This document shows, one piece after another, positions 6,982 through 14,505 of a stretch of 64,000 bases of DNA. Under the pieces are notes generated by a model. That model worked only from the letters and a program-made list of their open reading frames with translations. It had not been told where the DNA came from and ran no database searches. The DNA comes from Paenibacillus dendritiformis. GTDB taxonomy: Bacteria > Bacillota > Bacilli > Paenibacillales > Paenibacillaceae. The position numbers and the translations under genes were made by a program. Numbering within the stretch: position 1 is the stretch's first letter; each line of letters opens with the position of its first letter. The stretch spans positions 4,704,001 through 4,768,000 of the forward strand of contig NZ_OX216966.1 of NCBI RefSeq assembly GCF_945605565.1. The letters run 5' to 3'.

Positions 6982-8225
6982 CCCCGGTAGCGCGCCGCTT
7001 CAGCCGTCTTGCGCACGCCGACCATATAAGCGGCGAGCCGCATGTCCACTTGCTTCATCTGATGCGTCTCGTATACTTTGTTGAAGCCCGCCGTCATCAG
7101 CGTTTGCAGCTTCTGCATAACTTCTTCCTCACTCCAGTAGTAGCCTTGGTTGTTCTGAACCCATTCGAAATAGGAGACGATGACGCCGCCGGCGCTTGCC
7201 AAGACGTCCGGCACGAGCAGAATGCCCCGTTCCGTGACAATCTTGGTCGCTTCGATCGTCGTCGGTCCGTTGGCCGCTTCGACGATAATGCTCGCCTGGA
7301 TCTGATGGGCGTTGTCCTCGGTAATCTGATTCTCAATCGCTGCCGGAACGAGAATATCGCAAGGCTGCACGAGCAATTCTTCGTTCGTAATCGTATTCTT
7401 GAACAGATTGGTGACGGTGCCGAACGAATCCCGGCGGTCTATCAAATCCGGGATGTCGAGCCCTTCCGGATCGTAGAGCGCACCGTTGACGTCCGAGATG
7501 CCGACCACCTTCGCTCCCGCTTCATGCATGAACTTGGACAGATAGCTGCCGGCGTTCCCGAAGCCCTGCACGATGACGCGCGCATCCTTGAGCGGAATGC
7601 CGCGCACCTTGAGCGCTTCGAAGATCATCATGACGACGCCCTGCGCCGTGGCGGTCTCGCGCCCCTTCGATCCTCCAAGCACGATCGGCTTGCCCGTAAT
7701 GAAGCCCGGGGAGTCGAACTCCCGAATATGGCTATACTCATCGACCATCCATGCCATAACTTGCGAGTTGGTCATGACGTCCGGCGCCGGAATGTCCTTG
7801 TTCGGACCGACCATCTGGCTAATCGCGCGGACATATCCGCGGCTCAACCGCTCCAGTTCGCCGAACGACATCCGCCGCGGATCGCAAATAATTCCGCCTT
7901 TGCCGCCGCCGTACGGCAAGTCTGCAATTCCGCATTTCAAGCTCATCCATATGGACAGGGCTTTGACCTCTTCTTCCGTCACATCCGGATGAAAGCGCAC
8001 GCCTCCCTTGGTTGGACCGACAGCATCGTTATGCTGGGCACGGAAGCCGGTGAACACCTGAACTTTGCCGTCATCCATGCGCACCGGTATCCGCACCGTC
8101 AGCATGCGAAGCGGTTCCTTCATCAGGTCCACCATATCTTGTCCATAACCCAGACGCTGCAATGCCTGTTCAATGACGAGCTGAGTAGAAGCAAGTAGGG
8201 AGTTGTGATCATTAGCGGTCATCAT
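6972..8225 (-). CDS. gudB: NAD-specific glutamate dehydrogenase (GudB/RocG type)
   Basis: 417 residues, a normal length for hexameric catabolic Glu dehydrogenases that convert glutamate to 2-oxoglutarate and ammonia. The substrate-lysine loop PYGGGKGGI, the catalytic aspartate segment KDIPAPDVMTN and the Rossmann motif GFGNAGS are intact. Two adjacent ATG codons (8225, 8222) follow a GAGGTG site. The direct-repeat insertion that inactivates GudB in laboratory B. subtilis is not apparent. It is followed by prsW with a 10-base overlap. A terminator separates it from the MecA-family gene upstream. Confidence 0.95.
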   Translation of the reverse strand: MMTANDHNSLLASTQLVIEQALQRLGYGQDMVDLMKEPLRMLTVRIPVRMDDGKVQVFTGFRAQHNDAVGPTKGGVRFHPDVTEEEVKALSIWMSLKCGIADLPYGGGKGGIICDPRRMSFGELERLSRGYVRAISQMVGPNKDIPAPDVMTNSQVMAWMVDEYSHIREFDSPGFITGKPIVLGGSKGRETATAQGVVMMIFEALKVRGIPLKDARVIVQGFGNAGSYLSKFMHEAGAKVVGISDVNGALYDPEGLDIPDLIDRRDSFGTVTNLFKNTITNEELLVQPCDILVPAAIENQITEDNAHQIQASIIVEAANGPTTIEATKIVTERGILLVPDVLASAGGVIVSYFEWVQNNQGYYWSEEEVMQKLQTLMTAGFNKVYETHQMKQVDMRLAAYMVGVRKTAEAARYRGWV

Positions 8226-8337
8226 TATTCACCTCATAGGTTTATAGTAGAGAAACTCATTGAACCCGGGTGTCTGGACATTGCTGTGTCCAATGAGAGC
8301 AAGCTTGAATATACTGACTGACATATGATGACAAATG

Positions 8338-8380
8338 AAAACAGGGGACTCGCTCCGTTCCGAAGCGGGCGCTCCCTGTT
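8338..8380 (-). terminator. terminator-like hairpin after the MecA-family gene
   Basis: Imperfect inverted repeat AACAGGGAG...CTCCCTGTT with an internal GC stem, followed on the minus strand by TTTTCATT. It lies 17 bases after the stop of the adaptor gene. Confidence 0.6.
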
Positions 8381-8396
8381 AATCAACAGAAACCAT

Positions 8397-9017
8397 TTAG
8401 GCGTGCCGAGGAGGGAAATGACTGCAAATGACGGAAATCGCATTCTCCGGGAGAATGCATGTACCGTACTCCTCCAGAACTGCGGCGGTGACGGACGCGG
8501 CTTCCCCATACTCAGCAAGAATGGAAACCAGACCTTGCAGACGGTGAGAGTCGAGATCCGCCGGTTCCGTATAATATATCCACTGATTATTATATTGGTA
8601 TAGCGCACCTGAGACGGAGAAATTGGTATTCACCGTATGAGCCGCCTCGATGAAATGCTCAAAATCGCGGAAAGCGAAAACGATGGTGTCGCTCTCTTCC
8701 AGCGTTACTTCCATTTCATACACATCATCCAGCTCGTCTTCATCCGCGCCGCTCGCATGATGCCCCGCACCATCCCAGCGGGTTCGGGTTACAATGACGA
8801 CCATGCCTTGGGCAGGCATTGCGAACACTTCTACGGCAAGCGGTCCCGTCGCGTCGAATCCGAGTTCAGTGTAAGCCTGGTCCATCATTTCCGCGAACAG
8901 CTCCTGCAGCTTCGTCATCTCGCGCCACAGATCTTCGCGTTGGATCCCGCGCTCCGACAAATCGTCGAACGTAAGAAAAACACGGATTTTGTCTTGGCTC
9001 AGACGTTCGATTTTCAT
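8397..9017 (-). CDS. mecA: MecA-family ClpC adaptor (YpbH/MecB position)
   Basis: 206 residues from ATG 9017 (MKIERLSQDK), nine bases after AAAGGAGG; the in-frame extension upstream has no RBS. The N-terminal domain (MKIERLSQDKIRVFLTFDDL) that grips substrates and the C-terminal ClpC-binding domain (SDTIVFAFRDFEHFI, YYTEPADLD) are both typical. MecA-type adaptors deliver ComK and other proteins to ClpCP and help ClpC assemble. By position next to gudB and a YpbG-like metallophosphoesterase it corresponds to B. subtilis ypbH (mecB) rather than mecA; sequence alone does not settle which paralogue it is. Confidence 0.9.
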   Translation of the reverse strand: MKIERLSQDKIRVFLTFDDLSERGIQREDLWREMTKLQELFAEMMDQAYTELGFDATGPLAVEVFAMPAQGMVVIVTRTRWDGAGHHASGADEDELDDVYEMEVTLEESDTIVFAFRDFEHFIEAAHTVNTNFSVSGALYQYNNQWIYYTEPADLDSHRLQGLVSILAEYGEAASVTAAVLEEYGTCILPENAISVICSHFPPRHA

Positions 9018-9068
9018 GGACAGGACCCTCCTTTGCAACTTCGGTTATAACAGATTATGAAGCAACAT

Positions 9069-9098
9069 ATAATATGTGCTGAAAATGGTTCCTTGTAA
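9069..9098 (-). promoter_or_regulatory. SigA-type promoter for the MecA-family gene
   Basis: TTACAA (-35, 9093-9098) and TATTAT (-10, 9069-9074) on the minus strand, 18 bases apart, 51 bases before the start codon. Confidence 0.55.
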
Positions 9099-9181
9099 CC
9101 TCATGTTATCATTAATTCAAATGTTTTGCACTACATAAAATAGCCTGTTCGCATCTTCTTAGGTATGTACTGGAAATACCC

Positions 9182-9210
9182 AAAAAAGCCGTCGATGAAC
9201 GCTCGACGGC
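9182..9210 (-). terminator. rho-independent terminator after the YtxH-like gene
   Basis: Perfect 8-bp stem GCCGTCGA/TCGACGGC with a 7-base loop, followed by TTTTTT on the minus strand. Confidence 0.85.
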
Positions 9211-9283
9211 TCTTGTTGCCGGTTGCTCGATCAAGACGGCCCGAATCGGCTGCATGATCGTGCAGCCATTCCTTGCTATTTCA

Positions 9284-9721
9284 TTAGTGGCGGGCTTGCT
9301 GCTGCATGTCCGCTTTGGCCTCTAACGCTTGAACCGAAGTCTTTAAGGCATCCTGGGCGGTCGCGGCAGCAGCCGAAGAATTCATGGATGAAGGCAGCGG
9401 AGCCAGTCCGTTCTCGCTCAGAATCGCATCAACCTTGCGCTTGACTTCCGGATCGCTGTCGATGAGCTGCTTAACTTTGTCCAGGCTGAACTCGTTCGCG
9501 TTCGCTTGGCCGGCCGCTTTGGACAAGGCGTTGCCCATATTGGCCAGATTCGTCATCGCAGAATCCATCACTTTGTTTTTCGCTTGGCCCATCACGTCCT
9601 GCATCACGTTTCCAGCCACCTGAAGCTTGGACTGCAGGTTCGCAAGCGATCGGCGATCGGCCATATACATGCCAGCGATTACACCGAGAGCCGAACCGGT
9701 AAAAAATGCTCTCATATTCAC
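9284..9721 (-). CDS. YtxH-like membrane-anchored protein
   Basis: 145 residues from GTG 9721 (7 bases after AGGAGGG); ATG at 9715 is the alternative. The N-terminus FFTGSALGVIAGMYMADRR resembles the glycine-rich membrane segment of YtxH-domain proteins, followed by an Ala/Gln/Asn-rich amphipathic region likely to form helices or coiled coil. YtxH-type proteins are small, often stress-related, and of unknown biochemical role. It is monocistronic, with a strong terminator downstream. I place it in the family only by overall pattern. Confidence 0.7.
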   Translation of the reverse strand: MNMRAFFTGSALGVIAGMYMADRRSLANLQSKLQVAGNVMQDVMGQAKNKVMDSAMTNLANMGNALSKAAGQANANEFSLDKVKQLIDSDPEVKRKVDAILSENGLAPLPSSMNSSAAAATAQDALKTSVQALEAKADMQQQARH

Positions 9722-9850
9722 TGCTGTTCCCTCCTCGATTATTAGGATTCAGTAGTTAGTGTGGTCGCCGTTCACCTGAACCATGCGCAATAAATTCAGG
9801 AAACAATGGGGCATGCCGTCGCCAGGACAGCCAAGTGCGGTCTTTGCCTG

Positions 9851-10660
9851 TTAGCGTGCCCGAAGCGTAATGAAATGAACCTCCGGCGGGCTGCACAGGC
9901 GGAAAGGGACATGCGAGGTCCCATATCCCCTGCTGATGAATAATCGTGTGTGATGTCCGTCTTTGTCGGAGAACGGATACCAGCCGGCCAAGTATTGGCG
10001 GTAAAACTTCCCTGTCCGGATAGGTCCGAGGCCCGGCAAGCAAATTTGGCCGCCATGAGTATGCCCCGACAAAACCAAATCGATGCCCTCCATATTCTCC
10101 CCGCGCAGCGAGCGCGGATCATGAGTAACGACGATGGTGCACCCCGGCTGCTCCCGAACGTCAAGCATACTGAGCCTGGCGTTCGTTCTTCCCGTACTGA
10201 AGTCATCCCAGCCGACCAGCCATATCCCCGCTCCATCCCGCTCCAGCCGGACGGCTTCATTGTCCAGCAGCTTCACGCCCAATCCCCTCAGCATATCGTC
10301 AAGCCTGCGGATATCGGTCTTGTAATCATGATTGCCATGAACGGCAACGACAGGACCAAGGCGCGACAGCATCCGTATGTTATGCCTGCACCGTTCCAGC
10401 GGAACGCCGGCTTCCGTTATATCGCCGCCAAGGATGACGAGATCCGCCTTGGCATGCTTCAGCAGAACTGCCATCTCCCGCTCGGTAATGGTCCGGCGAT
10501 GAATATCAGAAATAAAAAACAAGCGGGTGCCGTCGAAGGATGACGGCAGCCGCCTTAACGACACTTCCTCTTCCACAATGTTACATCCGCTCGCTTCCCG
10601 CAACATGTAGCCCGTAACGGCACAGAAGCCCAGTACAACAAGACCGATAACAGCAATCAT
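9851..10660 (-). CDS. metallophosphoesterase (YpbG/YkuE-like)
   Basis: 269 residues with one N-terminal hydrophobic anchor (about 1-20) and a complete calcineurin-like metal site: DIH (Asp52, His54), GGDIT (Asp80), GNHD (Asn110, His111), VTHD (His180) and SGHTHGGQ (His200, His202). It should be a membrane-anchored phosphoesterase facing either side; the substrate is unknown. The position upstream of the ypbH-like adaptor matches B. subtilis ypbG. It follows the small TM protein gene by 6 bases and is probably in an operon with it and the CPBP protease. Confidence 0.9.
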   Translation of the reverse strand: MIAVIGLVVLGFCAVTGYMLREASGCNIVEEEVSLRRLPSSFDGTRLFFISDIHRRTITEREMAVLLKHAKADLVILGGDITEAGVPLERCRHNIRMLSRLGPVVAVHGNHDYKTDIRRLDDMLRGLGVKLLDNEAVRLERDGAGIWLVGWDDFSTGRTNARLSMLDVREQPGCTIVVTHDPRSLRGENMEGIDLVLSGHTHGGQICLPGLGPIRTGKFYRQYLAGWYPFSDKDGHHTRLFISRGYGTSHVPFRLCSPPEVHFITLRAR

Positions 10661-10666
10661 GGCGAA

Positions 10667-11062
10667 TTATCCCTCCAACGCCATCTTATGCCGCCCCCAC
10701 AAGAAGAGAGCGATTAAAAGCCCGATAAACAGCAAAAACAATATATTGTAAAACCATTGCGTAATTTTTGCGTAGTTGGAAGGATACAATTCTTTGCGGG
10801 ATGGCAAATAACGATCTTCATCCTCTTCCTCATCAAGGAGAGCCACCGCTTGATCCCCCGGCTCGTCTCCCTGATGGTTCGATGCTGTTGTCGTGGTGTC
10901 TGGATGGGATCCGGCCGGTTCCTTCCCAGGGGCGGAAGCCTTGGGCGCCGAATCTTCCCGCAGCCGGCGCAGCGCAGTGAGCGCCGGACTGTCTTCCATG
11001 TCGGGGGCCGCAGATCTGCGTGTGAACCCGCGAAATGACGGGTCTGGCCGCTTCTCGCTCAT
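10667..11062 (-). CDS. hypothetical protein with C-terminal membrane helix
   Basis: 131 residues. The first ~85 are polar, Pro/Ser/Asp-rich and probably disordered, ending in an acidic stretch (LLDEEEDEDR); then YLPSRKELYPSN and one membrane helix (about residues 104-124, FYNILFLLFIGLLIALFLWG) and a short basic end. Its ATG overlaps the CPBP gene stop in ATGA, so translation is coupled. In B. subtilis ypbE, a TM protein with a C-terminal LysM domain, lies at this place; this protein has a similar N-terminal plus TM layout but no LysM domain. I do not assign a function. Confidence 0.75.
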   Translation of the reverse strand: MSEKRPDPSFRGFTRRSAAPDMEDSPALTALRRLREDSAPKASAPGKEPAGSHPDTTTTASNHQGDEPGDQAVALLDEEEDEDRYLPSRKELYPSNYAKITQWFYNILFLLFIGLLIALFLWGRHKMALEG

Positions 11063-11649
11063 AACTCCCTCCGAAAGCGTAAAATAAGTCCCATAATCAA
11101 ATCAATGAAAAAATGAGCCGCAATAGGCGCCCACAATGTTCCCGTCCACTCGTAGACGGTCCCGAGCGCATAGCTGATTAGAAATACCATCAGTGTCGGC
11201 AGCCAATGGCGCAAATAGCGGACATGGATCGCGGCGAACAGAATGCTGGTCCAGTACGGACCAAAAGCATGCTGCACCGCCCCCCGGAACAGCAGCTCTT
11301 CACATATGCCTACAATAAGGCAAATGACGACAATATGCCACACCGGCCGCTTGCCGAACAGCTTCTCGTTCATGCCCCCGTCATCTGTCATTTCCTCCGG
11401 CACGAATTGCGATACGGCAATATCGACGAGCACGACGACGACGGCCAGTCCGGCGCTCCACCACAGCCACTGCCATCCTGCCGGCAGAGCCAGAAGGGCG
11501 AACGGATTTCTGCCCTGCAGCCATATCCATATGAGTCCTGCCAGCAGGGTCAAGCCTTGCGTCAGGTACAGGTTAAGGAGCAGGAGGCGATCGTCCAGTT
11601 CGTGAACACGAACCTGCCGTTCTTTAAATTGATTCCATTTCTGTTTCAT
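11059..11649 (-). CDS. CPBP-family intramembrane glutamic endopeptidase (YpbD-like)
   Basis: 196 residues with several membrane helices and the three Abi/CPBP motifs: EELLFRG (Glu117, Glu118, Arg122), FAAIH (His142) and HFFID (His179, Asp183). This family includes Rce1-like proteases and bacteriocin-immunity proteins; the physiological substrate here is unknown. It heads the three-gene set CPBP - TM protein - metallophosphoesterase, which parallels B. subtilis ypbD-ypbE-ypbG, downstream of serA. Confidence 0.9.
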   Translation of the reverse strand: MKQKWNQFKERQVRVHELDDRLLLLNLYLTQGLTLLAGLIWIWLQGRNPFALLALPAGWQWLWWSAGLAVVVVLVDIAVSQFVPEEMTDDGGMNEKLFGKRPVWHIVVICLIVGICEELLFRGAVQHAFGPYWTSILFAAIHVRYLRHWLPTLMVFLISYALGTVYEWTGTLWAPIAAHFFIDLIMGLILRFRREL

Positions 11650-11753
11650 TCGATCCCTGCCTTACCGATATATACACGAAGATGCAAGTAAAGTTGCGAC
11701 AAACCGACAGATGAATCATATCAGAAAAAATGACTCCGATACAACCTCGGCCA

Positions 11754-11783
11754 TTGCAATCAGCTCGACGCTTCCTCTACAAT
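11754..11783 (+). promoter_or_regulatory. SigA-type promoter for ppa
   Basis: TTGCAA (11754-11759) and TACAAT (11778-11783) with an 18-base spacer, 75 bases before the ppa start. A short GC palindrome (CGCCCGATTCGGGCG) lies in the leader. Confidence 0.55.
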
Positions 11784-11858
11784 AGGTAAAGTTAGCAATG
11801 ATTACCACCCCCCGCCCGATTCGGGCGACACGTTCATTCATGAAGGAGGCAATGCCGC

Positions 11859-12350
11859 ATGTCCAACTTGGTTGTAGAGGCTTTCGTCGAAATTCCGGCT
11901 GGAAGCCAAAACAAATATGAGTATGACAAGGAAAAAGGCCGATTCATTCTCGATCGCGTTCTCTACTCCCCGATGCATTATCCAACCGAATACGGGTATG
12001 TGAACGATACGCTGGCGGAGGACGGAGATCCGCTTGACATTCTCGTTCTCACCACCTTCCCGACTTTCCCGGGCTGCGTCATCGAGTCCCGCGTCATCGG
12101 GGTGCTCATCATGTCCGACGACAAAGGCCGCGACGAGAAGCTCCTCGCCGTGCCGACGAAAGATCCCCGCTGGAATGAAGTGAAATCGCTGCACGACGTG
12201 CAGCCGCATCTTTTGCAAGAAATCTCGCACTTCTTCCAAGTCTATAAAGACTTGGAGAACAAGAAGACGACCATCGAAGGCTGGAAGGATGCCGAATTCG
12301 CCAAAAATCTGTATGAACAGTGCATTGTCCGATACAACGCAACCAAATAA
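11859..12350 (+). CDS. ppa: inorganic pyrophosphatase (family I)
   Basis: 163 residues from ATG 11859, nine bases after AAGGAGG. A family I soluble pyrophosphatase that hydrolyses PPi from biosynthetic reactions to two phosphates with Mg2+. Visible family features are YEYDKEKGRFILDRVL, the MHYPTEYGYV segment and the metal-binding DGDPLDILVL. B. subtilis uses an unrelated family II enzyme (PpaC), so this gene marks a difference from Bacillus. It is one of the few plus-strand genes, monocistronic and followed by the serA T-box region. Confidence 0.95.
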   Translation: MSNLVVEAFVEIPAGSQNKYEYDKEKGRFILDRVLYSPMHYPTEYGYVNDTLAEDGDPLDILVLTTFPTFPGCVIESRVIGVLIMSDDKGRDEKLLAVPTKDPRWNEVKSLHDVQPHLLQEISHFFQVYKDLENKKTTIEGWKDAEFAKNLYEQCIVRYNATK

Positions 12351-12396
12351 CCGTTTTCACTTCCGATTACGCGGTATTATGCCGTTTTTCTCCCTA

Positions 12397-12425
12397 TTGA
12401 CACTGATCAGGAAGCGTGATACATT
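12397..12425 (+). promoter_or_regulatory. candidate promoter for the serA leader
   Basis: TTGACA at 12397-12402 and a weaker TACATT at 12420-12425, 17 bases apart, just ahead of the T-box leader. Confidence 0.55.
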
Positions 12426-12439
12426 AAATGCAATTTCAT

Positions 12440-12727
12440 GATGTAATACGGTGAAGGAAAAGAACAGATGCGAAGGCCTCCAGAGAGCCGATGGGTGGTG
12501 GGAATCGGCGGCGGACCATCCTGTTCCAGCGTTCCGGAGTTGTTGTGCTGAAGCTTGCAGACGGCAAGTGCGTAGGTCCGACCGGCTAGAGCCCGTTACT
12601 GCTCGGCATCTCGTTGCGAGATGGTCAAGGTCTGGCGTGCAAGCGCCGGGCGAATAAGGGTGGCACCACGGAAGAAGACTCTCGTCCCTTACTACGGTCG
12701 TAGTATGCGGACGGGAGTTTTTTTATA
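12440..12727 (+). ncRNA. T-box riboswitch controlling serA
   Basis: The diagnostic T-box sequence AAGGGTGGCACCACGG lies at 12656-12671, followed by a terminator. Upstream is a stem I with the AGAGAG / GGGTGGTGGGAATCGG elements near 12483-12510 and a basal stem GAACAG/CTGTTC. An uncharged tRNA would stabilise the antiterminator and allow serA transcription. The specifier is probably in GGACCATCC (12513-12521): ACC followed by A fits the usual layout, while TCC (Ser) would fit the gene. I cannot decide between them by eye. Confidence 0.92.
12679..12724 (+). terminator. T-box-regulated terminator ahead of serA
   Basis: CTCTCGTCC (12679-12687) pairs with GGACGGGAG (12709-12717), with an inner TACTACG/CGTAGTA stem, followed by seven T. 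Part of its upstream arm region competes with the T-box antiterminator. Confidence 0.85.
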
Positions 12728-12762
12728 GATAACTATGATTTAGATATTGGGAGGAGATATCC

Positions 12763-14349
12763 ATGTTTAAAGTACTCGTATCGGATCCGATCAGCGATTT
12801 CGGCATCCAGCAGCTGGTCGATGCGCAGGATGTGACCGTCCTGAAGAAGACCGGATTGTCGGAAGACGAGCTGATCGACATCATCGGCGATGTCGACGCC
12901 CTGCTGGTCCGCAGCCAGACGCGGGTGACGGCGCGCATCATGGAAGCCGCCAAGCAGCTCAAGGTTATCGGACGCGCGGGTGTCGGCGTCGACAACATCG
13001 ATCTGGAAGCCGCGACGAAGCGTGGAATCATCGTTATCAATGCGCCGGACGGCAACACGATTACGACCTGCGAGCATGCCTTCGCCATGATGATGGCGTT
13101 GTCGCGCCATATTCCGCAAGCGTATGTGAAGACGATTAGCGGCGTATGGGACCGCAAATCGTTCCTTGGCGTCGAATTGATGAACAAGACGCTCGGCGTG
13201 CTCGGGATGGGCCGAATCGGGAGCGAGGTCGCGAAGCGCGCCAAGGCGTTCGGCATGGAAGTCATCGGCTACGATCCGTTCATGACGGACGAACGGGCGG
13301 AGAAGCTTGGCATTAAGCTCGGAACGGTTGACGAGATTATCCGCGCAGCCGATTTCATCACGGTCCATACTCCGCTTACCGACGAGACGCGCCATATGAT
13401 TTCCCGTCCGCAGTTCGAAGTGATGAAGCGGGGTATGCGCATCATCAACTGCGCGCGCGGCGGCATTATCGATGAACGGGCGCTTATTGAAGCGATTGAC
13501 GAGGGCATCGTAGCCGGAGCGGCCTTCGACGTGTTCGAGGCGGAACCGCCGGCTGCGGATCATCCGTTCTTGAGTCATCCGAAGATCATTGTCACCCCTC
13601 ACCTGGGCGCATCGACGGTAGAAGCGCAAGAGAACGTGGCGGTTGATGTCTCCGAGCAGGTGCTGCATATTTTGCGGAACGAACCATTCAAAAATGCGGT
13701 GAATATGCCGCCGGTCGCGCCAAGCGTGCTGAAGAAGATCCAGCCTTACTTCAAGCTCGCCGAGAAGCTGGGGCAGTTCGCCGGCCAAATGGCCAAAAGC
13801 CCTGTCCTGGAGATCGTCGTCAATTATTGCGGCGACCTGGCCGAGGTGGATACTCAGCCGATTACGCGCCACATCGTCAAAGGCGTTCTGTCCCGCCATC
13901 TTGGCTCCGATGTGAATGAAGTCAACTCGATGCATCTGGCCAAGGTCCGCGACATCCATATTTTGGTGGAGAAATCCCATATCGCCAAAGGATTCACCAA
14001 CCTGCTGACGGTCAAGCTGCGCACCAGCACCGAGGAACGGCTCGTAGCCGGCACGCTGCTGAACGGATACGGAGAACGGATCGTCCAGATCGATAAATAT
14101 ACAGTGGACTTGGTGCCGGAAGGCTATCTCCTTCTTATCTCGCATCATGACAAGCCGGGCGTCATCGGACTGGTCGGCTCCCTGCTCGGCAACAACGGCG
14201 TGAACATCGCCACGATGCAGGTAGGACGCAAAATCGCCGGCGGAGACGCGATTATGGTGCTGTCTGTGGACAAGTCGGTGCCGCAGGATGTGCTCGCGGA
14301 ACTGAAGGCTCATGCGGATATCAATAAAGCGAAAGTCATCGTATTATAA
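12763..14349 (+). CDS. serA: D-3-phosphoglycerate dehydrogenase
   Basis: 528 residues, the long form. It oxidises 3-phosphoglycerate to 3-phosphohydroxypyruvate, the first step of serine synthesis. The NAD-binding GMGRIG lies at 148-153, the catalytic region INCARGG at 228-234 and the His of TPHLGAST at 280; an intervening ASB domain and a C-terminal ACT domain (about 455-528) suggest allosteric feedback. The start follows GGGAGGAGA. Expression is controlled by the T-box leader immediately upstream. It converges on resE, with a shared bidirectional terminator between them. Confidence 0.96.
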   Translation: MFKVLVSDPISDFGIQQLVDAQDVTVLKKTGLSEDELIDIIGDVDALLVRSQTRVTARIMEAAKQLKVIGRAGVGVDNIDLEAATKRGIIVINAPDGNTITTCEHAFAMMMALSRHIPQAYVKTISGVWDRKSFLGVELMNKTLGVLGMGRIGSEVAKRAKAFGMEVIGYDPFMTDERAEKLGIKLGTVDEIIRAADFITVHTPLTDETRHMISRPQFEVMKRGMRIINCARGGIIDERALIEAIDEGIVAGAAFDVFEAEPPAADHPFLSHPKIIVTPHLGASTVEAQENVAVDVSEQVLHILRNEPFKNAVNMPPVAPSVLKKIQPYFKLAEKLGQFAGQMAKSPVLEIVVNYCGDLAEVDTQPITRHIVKGVLSRHLGSDVNEVNSMHLAKVRDIHILVEKSHIAKGFTNLLTVKLRTSTEERLVAGTLLNGYGERIVQIDKYTVDLVPEGYLLLISHHDKPGVIGLVGSLLGNNGVNIATMQVGRKIAGGDAIMVLSVDKSVPQDVLAELKAHADINKAKVIVL

Positions 14350-14459
14350 CGAAAAGATATTCAGATATAGCAAAAATGCGCGGCTTGTTCCACGAGCAAC
14401 AAGATTTTGGTAAAAAATCCGTCTTGCTCTGACAACATTAGCGAATTGCCGCACGACAC

Positions 14460-14496
14460 AAAACTCCCTTCTCCGCCAAGCGGAAAAGGGAGTTTT
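14460..14496. terminator. bidirectional terminator between serA and resE
   Basis: Perfect 11-bp inverted repeat AAAACTCCCTT/AAGGGAGTTTT with a 15-base interior, usable on both strands for the convergent genes. Confidence 0.85.
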
Positions 14497-14505
14497 CTCA
14501 TTTCG

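Noticed and set aside
8234..8608. Minus-strand frame of 124 codons overlapping the end of the MecA-family gene
   Set aside because: No RBS, overlaps a real gene in another frame and runs through the terminator region.
12733..14313. Long minus-strand frame of 526 codons
   Set aside because: It is the antisense shadow of serA, which has full motifs, an RBS and a T-box leader. High GC at third positions leaves long antisense frames open.
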